A stretch of DNA of 18,262 bases from Rhodospirillaceae bacterium (GTDB lineage: Bacteria > Pseudomonadota > Alphaproteobacteria > CADEGL01): positions 1 to 18,262 of the forward strand of contig JABIRQ010000166.1 in NCBI GenBank assembly GCA_018699755.1, written 5' to 3'. How positions within the stretch are numbered: the stretch's first letter is position 1; each line of letters starts with the position of its first letter. Shown in pieces: positions 13,627-18,262 of the stretch. The position numbers and the translations under genes are program-made. Below the pieces are notes generated by a model, which was not told where the DNA came from, made no database searches, and saw nothing but the letters and a program-made list of their open reading frames with translations.

Positions 13627-15725
13627 GCGGACTGAGCGGCGCGGAGCGCCACCCGCCAAGCGCACCAGCTCTCCCACATCGTCCGGTAGGCGGCTTCGAG
13701 GTCGCGGGTGAAGCCCGGCCCGTCGAGCAAGGAGGCCGCGTTCATCCGCGCGCGCAGCCCGCCGCGCAAACCCGCGATCCGGTCGGGCGTCCGGGCCAGG
13801 GCGCGGGCCAGCTCGACATAGCCGTCGGCGTCGCGGGCGACCAGTTCGTCCAGGCCGAGATTGGAGAGCAGGCTGAGGCCGACCCGGGCGACATGGTTGG
13901 CGCCGGCGAAACTCACCACCGGCACGCCCATCCACAGCGCCTCGCAGGTCGTCGTCGCGCCGTTATAGGGAAAGGTGTCGAGGGCCAGGTCGATCCGGTT
14001 GTAGAGGGCCAGGTGATCGGCCGGGTCGGGCAGATAGCCCAGCATCTCGACCCGCTCGGCGGCGATGCCCTCGGCCTCGAACAGGCGGGCGAAATGGGCC
14101 CTTGTCTCGGCATCCGCCAGGGGCGGGGCCTTGAGGACGAAGCGCGCTTCGGGCAAGGCCGCCAGGATGCGCGACCAAGCGGCGACGACCTCCTTCGTCA
14201 CCTTGGACAGCATGTTGAAGGAGGCGAAGGTCGGATGGCCCGTCGCCGCCATCGGCAGGGGGCCAGGCTCCGGCGCCTCGGCCGGCGGCCGGAAGCAGTG
14301 GAAGCCGTGGGGCAGGCGGACGATCCGCTCGGTATGCAGGCGGTCGGCCGGGCCGGGCGGATCGGCATAGGTGTCGCTCAACCGATAGTCCATCGCCGCC
14401 AGGCCGGTCGTGTTCGGATAGCCGAGCCAGGAAACCTGCACGGGCGCGGGCTTGCGCGCGAACATACGCATGCGGCTGAAGGCCGTATGGCCGGCCAGAT
14501 CGACCAGAATGTCGATGCCGTCGCGCCGCGCCAGGGCGGCGGCCTGATCGTCGCGCACCCCGCGCAGGTCGCGCCACAGATCGGCTTTTTCGCGCAGGCG
14601 CTTGGTCACCGGGTCCGGGCGCTCGACATTGGCGTAGCAGACGATCTCGAAACGCGCCCGGTCGTGGTTCTCCAGCACCGGCTCCATGAAATAGGCCACC
14701 GGATGGCGGCGGAAGTCGGGCGAGACGTAGCCGATGCGGATGCGCCGCTCCGGGTCCGGATCGTTCGCGTGCAGGCGGTGTTCGCCTTGCAGCGGGTCGG
14801 CGTGGGCGCGCGCCCACGCCAGATGCTCGCGGTAGATCTCCTCGGGCGTCGCCTCGGCCGTGTAGTGCAGACCCAGCAGCAGGTTGGAATGGGCGTCCAC
14901 CAGAGTGGGATCGCTGCGGATCGCCAGGCGGAACTGTTCCAGCGCTTCGGCGCTCTCGCCCCGGTCCTTGTAGAGATTGGCCAAGTTGTTATGGGCCGGG
15001 GCGAAGCCGGGCTGGAGCGCCAGAACGTCTTTGTATTTGCCGATGGCCTCGGCGATCCGGCCCTCGTCCTTGTAGAGATTGCCCAGGTTGACCAGGGCGG
15101 GGAGAGAGCGCGGCTGCAGCGCGAGGGCCTTTTCGAAATGGGCTTCCGCCTCCTTGCGCCTGCCGCGCAGCTTCAGGAGGTTGGCCAGGTTGACATGGGC
15201 CTCGGCGAAATCCGACTTGATGCCGATCGCCCGGCGGTAGAGCTTTTCCGCCTCCTCGTGATTGCCCACGGCGGCGAGGGAGATGGCCAGCCCATTCATC
15301 GAATGGATGAAGTCGGGCGCGATTTCCAAGGCCCGGCGATAGGCCGCCGCCGCCTGGGCATGCTCGTCGCGCGACCGGTGGCATTCGGCCAGGCCGTGAT
15401 GGGCCTCGTGGTAGCGCGCATCCAGGCGCAGCGCCTCCTTGTGATGACGTATGGCGTCCTCGGTCCGGCCGAGGCCTTGATAGGCCGAACCCAGGTTCTT
15501 GTGATAGGCGGCGGATTTCGGGTTGAGGGCGATGGCCTTCTCGATCAGGGGGACGGCCTCGCCGTGGCGGCCCTGCTGGTAGCGGATCACGCCGAGCAGA
15601 TGGGTGGCGTCGGGATGATCCGCGCGGGTGGCGAGAATATTGCGATACAGGGCCTCGGCCTCGGCCAGACGGCCGGCCCGGTGGTGGTCGAGCGCTTGGT
15701 TCAGCGCCTCGCCGATCGTCGCCAT
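13548..15725 (-). CDS. TPR-containing O-linked N-acetylglucosamine transferase-like protein (GT41, SPINDLY-like)
   Basis: 725 residues, predicted cytosolic. About eight 34-residue TPR repeats fill residues 1-290 (for example AVPLIEKAIALNPKSAAYHKNLG, PDFIHSMNGLAISLAAVGNHEEA), forming a superhelix for protein substrates. The GT41 catalytic part begins near residue 325 (RRIRIGYVSPDFRRHPVAYF, with His341 at the conserved N-Cat His). It continues with VDLAGHTAFSRM, QVSWLGYPNTTGL, DYRLSD, FASFNMLSKVTKEVVAAW, FVLK and the UDP-sugar loop YNGATTTCEALWMGVPVVSF. In human OGT that loop reads CNGHTTGMD, so a His is Ala here. The donor (GlcNAc, fucose or other) cannot be decided. The ATG at 15725 has no good Shine-Dalgarno sequence. 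The C-terminus runs into the repeat shared with tesA. It diverges from a FIST gene. Confidence 0.9.
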   Translation of the reverse strand: MATIGEALNQALDHHRAGRLAEAEALYRNILATRADHPDATHLLGVIRYQQGRHGEAVPLIEKAIALNPKSAAYHKNLGSAYQGLGRTEDAIRHHKEALRLDARYHEAHHGLAECHRSRDEHAQAAAAYRRALEIAPDFIHSMNGLAISLAAVGNHEEAEKLYRRAIGIKSDFAEAHVNLANLLKLRGRRKEAEAHFEKALALQPRSLPALVNLGNLYKDEGRIAEAIGKYKDVLALQPGFAPAHNNLANLYKDRGESAEALEQFRLAIRSDPTLVDAHSNLLLGLHYTAEATPEEIYREHLAWARAHADPLQGEHRLHANDPDPERRIRIGYVSPDFRRHPVAYFMEPVLENHDRARFEIVCYANVERPDPVTKRLREKADLWRDLRGVRDDQAAALARRDGIDILVDLAGHTAFSRMRMFARKPAPVQVSWLGYPNTTGLAAMDYRLSDTYADPPGPADRLHTERIVRLPHGFHCFRPPAEAPEPGPLPMAATGHPTFASFNMLSKVTKEVVAAWSRILAALPEARFVLKAPPLADAETRAHFARLFEAEGIAAERVEMLGYLPDPADHLALYNRIDLALDTFPYNGATTTCEALWMGVPVVSFAGANHVARVGLSLLSNLGLDELVARDADGYVELARALARTPDRIAGLRGGLRARMNAASLLDGPGFTRDLEAAYRTMWESWCAWRVALRAAQSAQSAPAESAPAESAPAESASSKSART
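13573..13635. repeat. 15-bp minisatellite read in frame on both strands
   Basis: Three copies of a 15-bp unit, GCGGATTCGGCCGGA (13573-13587, 13588-13602, and 13603-13617 with one change), are followed by two copies of the shorter GCGGACTGA (13618-13626, 13627-13635). Rightward they encode ADSAG repeats at the end of the esterase. Leftward they encode SAPAE repeats at the end of the glycosyltransferase. The unit is a multiple of three, so copy-number change keeps both frames. Confidence 0.9.
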
Positions 15726-15842
15726 CGCAGGCGGGTTGTAGCGGCGCACGCGCCCGGGCGGCAAGGGCGGGGGTGCGCGCGAGCCGCGGAACCTGTATCC
15801 ATGCGCGGGCGAAAAAGCCCGAGAGGACCCAAGAGGATCGGC

Positions 15843-16967
15843 ATGACAGGCGAGGCGAAACCCTTCCGGATGGCCCAGGCGGCGGGATCGGATTGGCGCG
15901 AGACCCTCGCCCGCTGCCTCGCCGAACTGCCCGAGGGCGGCGGCGAGACTCTCGGCTTCGTCTATGTCGGCGACGCCTTCGCGGGCGACCTGGCGGCGAT
16001 CGCCGAGACCCTGCGCGAGGAAACGGGGGTGCCCGACTGGCTCGGCACAGTCGGCCTCGGCATCTGCGCCACCGGGCAGGAATATTTCGACGCGCCGGCG
16101 ATTGCGGTGATGCTCTGCGACCTGCCGTCGGGCTCCTACCGGATCGTCGAAACCGGGGAGACTCCGGGCCGCGCCCTGGACGACGCCGCGACCGCATGGA
16201 GCGAAACGAAGCGCCCGCCCTTCGGCGTGGTTCATGTCGATCCGCGCAACCCCCAGGCGGCCGAACTCGTCGACGATCTGTCGGCGGCCAGCGGCGCCTT
16301 TCTCGTTGGCGGCCTCGCCTCGTCGCGCGCCGGCCATCCGCAGATCGCCGGGCGGATGACGGAAGGCGCGGTCTCGGGCGTCCTGTTCTCCGATCAGGTC
16401 GCCGTCGCCACGGGGTTGAGCCAGGGCTGCGCGCCGATCGGCGACTATCACGAAATCACCGCGTCGGAGCGCAACGTGATCGAAAGCCTGGACGGCCGCC
16501 CCGCCCTCGAGGTGTTCATGGAGGATATCGGCGACCTGCTGTCGCGCGATCTCGCCCGGGCCGCGGGCTATATCCATGCCGCCCTGCCGACCGCAGGCTC
16601 CGACACCGGGGACTACACCGTGCGCAATCTGGTCGGCATCGACCGGGCCAACGGCGATATCGCCATCGGTGCCCTGGTCGAGTCCGGCGACCGGGTCATG
16701 TTCGTGCGCCGCGACGGCCAGGCGGCGCGAGACGACCTGCGGCGCATGCTCCAGGACTTGCGTCGGCGCTGCGGGGGGGCGCCGCGCGGGGGCCTCTACT
16801 TCACCTGCCTGGCGCGCGGCCCCAACCTGTTCGGCCCCGATTCGGAGGAGCTGGGCATCCTGCGCGAGGAGCTGGGCGAGGTGCCCCTGGTCGGCTTCTT
16901 CTGCAACGGCGAGGTCAGCCATGACCGGGTCTATGGCTATACCGGTGTGCTGGCCCTGTTCCTCTAG
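15843..16967 (+). CDS. FIST N- and C-domain protein
   Basis: 374 residues. The N-terminal half (about 35-230) has the FIST_N pattern: GFVYVGD near the start, then GTVGLGICATGQEYFDAPAIAVML, and FLVGGLASS. The C-terminal half (about 235-370) is FIST_C, with GRPALEVFMEDIG and the diagnostic end ARGPNLFGPDSEELGIL ... GFFCNGEVSH and YGYTGVLALF. FIST is a presumed small-ligand (possibly amino acid) sensory domain usually fused to kinases, cyclases or chemoreceptors. Here it stands alone, so an output partner must be separate. No signal peptide or membrane helix is seen. Start ATG 15843 has AGAGGA 5 nt upstream, which favours it over the in-frame ATG at 15801. thpR begins 9 nt after its stop. It diverges from the glycosyltransferase across 117 nt. 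Confidence 0.9.
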   Translation: MTGEAKPFRMAQAAGSDWRETLARCLAELPEGGGETLGFVYVGDAFAGDLAAIAETLREETGVPDWLGTVGLGICATGQEYFDAPAIAVMLCDLPSGSYRIVETGETPGRALDDAATAWSETKRPPFGVVHVDPRNPQAAELVDDLSAASGAFLVGGLASSRAGHPQIAGRMTEGAVSGVLFSDQVAVATGLSQGCAPIGDYHEITASERNVIESLDGRPALEVFMEDIGDLLSRDLARAAGYIHAALPTAGSDTGDYTVRNLVGIDRANGDIAIGALVESGDRVMFVRRDGQAARDDLRRMLQDLRRRCGGAPRGGLYFTCLARGPNLFGPDSEELGILREELGEVPLVGFFCNGEVSHDRVYGYTGVLALFL

Positions 16968-16976
16968 GCGCGCGCG

Positions 16977-17528
16977 ATGATCCGCCTGTTCGTGGGTCTC
17001 GAACTGCCCCCGGCGCTGCGCGAACGCCTGGCCGGGCTGGGTGCGGGAATCGAGGGCGTGCGCTGGGTCGATGAAGAGAACCTGCACTTGACCCTGCGCT
17101 TCATCGGCGAGGTCGACGGAGGCCAGGCCGAGGATATCGCCGAGGCGCTCGACCGGGTGCGCGCCGCGCCCTTCAAAATCACCCTCGACGGGCTCGGCAC
17201 TTTTGGCTCCGGGGCCCGGCTGCGCGCCGTCTGGGTCGGGGTGATGCCCTCGCCCCCGCTCCGGGCCCTCCAGGGGAAGGTCGAACGGGCGGTCCAGCGC
17301 GCCGGGCTCGCGGGCGAGGGACGGCGCTTCATCCCCCATGTCACCCTGGCCCGGCTGGGCAGCGGGGCGGCCAAGGACCGGCTCGGCCCCTTTATCGAAT
17401 ACAACGCGGCCTTCCGGTCGAAGCCGGTCCCGGTCACCGGCTTCACCCTGTTCGAGAGCTTCCTATCGAGCGGGGGAGCGGATTATCAGGCGGTCGAACG
17501 CTTCCCTCTGGCGGGGCGCGAAACCTAA
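16977..17528 (+). CDS. thpR: RNA 2',3'-cyclic phosphodiesterase (2H/LigT superfamily)
   Basis: 183 residues, normal for ThpR. The two catalytic HxTx motifs are H37-L-T39-L (HLTLRFIG) and H121-V-T123-L (HVTLARLG). The N-terminus (MIRLFVGLELP) is the standard ThpR/LigT start. The enzyme hydrolyses 2',3'-cyclic phosphate RNA ends to 2'-phosphate and can ligate tRNA halves in vitro in E. coli. The ATG at 16977 follows the FIST stop by 9 nt, which suggests cotranscription, although a functional link is not obvious. The last four bases overlap the end of the convergent phosphatase gene. Confidence 0.95.
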   Translation: MIRLFVGLELPPALRERLAGLGAGIEGVRWVDEENLHLTLRFIGEVDGGQAEDIAEALDRVRAAPFKITLDGLGTFGSGARLRAVWVGVMPSPPLRALQGKVERAVQRAGLAGEGRRFIPHVTLARLGSGAAKDRLGPFIEYNAAFRSKPVPVTGFTLFESFLSSGGADYQAVERFPLAGRET

Positions 17529-18010
17529 AGGTCTTCTGCGCGGATCGCGTCCAGCAGGCCGGCCGCGCCGGCCTCGATCATGCGCAAGGCCTGTTCGAAA
17601 TCGCCCTCGGATCGGCCGTAAGGGTCGGGGACGTCCAGGGTCCCGAAGGACGGCGCGAATTCCATCATCAGGCGCAGGCGCGCCTCGGACCCCTCGGGCC
17701 GCAGGGCCATGAGCTGGCGGTGGTGGCCACGGTCCAGGCCGACGACATAGTCGAAGCGCGCGAAGTCGCGCTTGCCGATGCGCCGGGCGGCCTGCCCGGC
17801 AATGTCGTAGCCGTGGTGCGCCGCCACCTTTTGGGCCGTCGGATCGGGCGGGCTTCCCTCGTGGAAATCGATCATGCCGGCCGAATCGGCCACGATCCGC
17901 TCCGCCAGGCCGGCTTCCCCGACCAGCTTGCGGAACACGCCCTCGGCCGTCGGCGACCGGCAGATGTTTCCGGTGCAGACGAACAGAACGGCGATCGGAT
18001 CGGCGGCCAT
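17525..18010 (-). CDS. low-molecular-weight protein tyrosine phosphatase
   Basis: 161 residues, a standard size. The P-loop C12TGNICRS (C-x5-R-S, with Cys12 and Arg18) is at the N-terminus, and the general-acid Asp129 lies in VPDPYG near the C-terminus, so the active site is complete. The middle SAGMIDFHEG and DYVVGLDRGH blocks are typical; the latter corresponds to the usual (V/I)xMDxxN loop, with Leu for Met and Gly-His replacing the Asn region. The ATG at 18010 has AGGAG about 7 nt upstream. It is convergent with thpR (4-nt overlap of ends) and divergent from the broken gene at 18073. The substrate is unknown; family members act on tyrosine kinases, low-molecular thiol/phosphate esters or arsenate. 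Confidence 0.93.
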   Translation of the reverse strand: MAADPIAVLFVCTGNICRSPTAEGVFRKLVGEAGLAERIVADSAGMIDFHEGSPPDPTAQKVAAHHGYDIAGQAARRIGKRDFARFDYVVGLDRGHHRQLMALRPEGSEARLRLMMEFAPSFGTLDVPDPYGRSEGDFEQALRMIEAGAAGLLDAIRAEDL

Positions 18011-18072
18011 GGCTCGCTCCTTTTCTTCCTTCGCCCTCGGCGCGGCGCCCTGGCGGCACTATCCTATCCGCG

Positions 18073-18204
18073 ATGACCCGAACCGCGATATCGCCCGAGT
18101 CCGACCCCCTGACCCGCGTCCTGGCCGAGGCGCGCGCCTGCCGTATAAGGAAGGTGCCACGTGTCAGTAACGGTGAGATGACGCGCCTGCAGTACATACA
18201 GTAG
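18073..18204 (+). pseudogene. 5' fragment of a probable uracil-DNA-glycosylase-family gene, interrupted near 18145
   Basis: The frame from ATG 18073 reads MTRTAISPESDPLTRVLAEARACRI and then changes to RKVPRVSNGEM... before a TAG at 18202-18204 (43 codons). LxxLLAExRACRxC followed by HLPLGPRPV is, as I recall it, the N-terminus of a family of short uracil-DNA-glycosylase-fold proteins in proteobacteria. Here the expected second Cys of the iron-sulfur CxxC and all later residues are missing. The match is short (about 13 residues), so the family call is tentative. The break coincides with a composition change, so it may be an assembly join rather than a true mutation. Confidence 0.4.
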
Positions 18205-18262
18205 CGCTACGCCTCAGTGGAGGAGAGTGTGCGCACAGTCGTAGACTAAGCCGTGTGGGCAC
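18146..18262. other. compositionally foreign window end, probably chimeric or artefactual
   Basis: About 117 nt with GC near 58% instead of about 70%. All rightward frames contain stops, and only one run of three identical bases occurs (GGG at 18256-18258), where five or so would be expected by chance. I recognise no gene, repeat or known adapter. It follows directly on a broken reading frame. Confidence 0.55.

Noticed and set aside
15804..15823. CGGGC-GAAAAA-GCCCG hairpin in the glycosyltransferase-FIST gap
   Set aside because: Only a 5-bp stem, no U-tract for either strand at the right place, and the genes diverge, so a terminator is not expected. Nothing else convincing, such as a promoter, was found in this 117-nt gap.
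13893..15842. Rightward 650-codon extension upstream of the FIST protein
   Set aside because: It is antisense to the glycosyltransferase. The ATG at 15843 has a good ribosome-binding site and begins the expected FIST N-terminal region.
15726..17339. Extension of the TPR glycosyltransferase into a 1263-codon protein
   Set aside because: The upstream part is antisense to the FIST gene and thpR and lacks TPR character; the first TPR helix begins right after the ATG at 15725.
18202..18262. CRISPR, tRNA or mobile-element end in the odd tail
   Set aside because: No direct or inverted repeats of useful length, no cloverleaf and no transposase remnant are visible there.

Overview
This window is GC-rich (I estimate about 69-70% by eye) and densely coded, with short or absent intergenic gaps. 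It is most likely a chromosomal segment of an alphaproteobacterium, perhaps Rhodospirillales-like. That placement is inferred from the composition, the C/G-rich dispersed palindromic repeat at 1427-1532, the ybbA-ybbP-tesA arrangement and the large TPR-type O-GlcNAc-transferase-like protein. I see no rRNA, tRNA, CRISPR array, insertion sequence or phage gene.

Region 1 (1-6134) looks like an accessory metabolic block. A truncated DAO-family FAD oxidoreductase runs leftward off the edge. Divergent from it, rightward, are an acyl-CoA dehydrogenase with a TTG start, a dispersed repeat, an MFS transporter, and then a tight three-gene unit: a phthalate-dioxygenase-type Rieske oxygenase, a Tag-like DNA glycosylase homolog whose catalytic Glu appears to be lost, and an EgtB/SUMF1-type non-heme iron enzyme. 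The last three genes are joined by a 1-nt overlap and a 12-nt gap. Their partnership is unexplained and is the best candidate here for an undescribed pathway.

Region 2 (6135-7870) is a leftward, apparently self-regulated operon. It holds a Tat-exported Acg/nitroreductase-like protein and a MarR regulator joined by an ATGA overlap. The promoter ahead of it has a 20-bp operator-like palindrome in its spacer and a second, related palindrome downstream.

Region 3 (7871-13626) reads leftward as ybbA-like ATPase, ybbP-like permease, SAM methyltransferase and Bax-inhibitor-1 protein, ending in a good intrinsic terminator. A tesA-like GDSL esterase diverges from ybbA with overlapping start codons.

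Region 4 (13548-18010) starts with a leftward TPR plus GT41 glycosyltransferase whose 3' end overlaps tesA by 79 nt through a 15-bp minisatellite read in frame on both strands. Divergent from it are a FIST sensory-domain protein and the RNA 2',3'-cyclic phosphodiesterase thpR. A low-molecular-weight protein tyrosine phosphatase overlaps the 3' end of thpR by 4 nt.

Region 5 (18073-18262) opens what looks like the start of a uracil-DNA-glycosylase-family gene, but homology stops abruptly near 18145. The last ~117 bases differ in composition and probably represent an assembly or chimera artefact.
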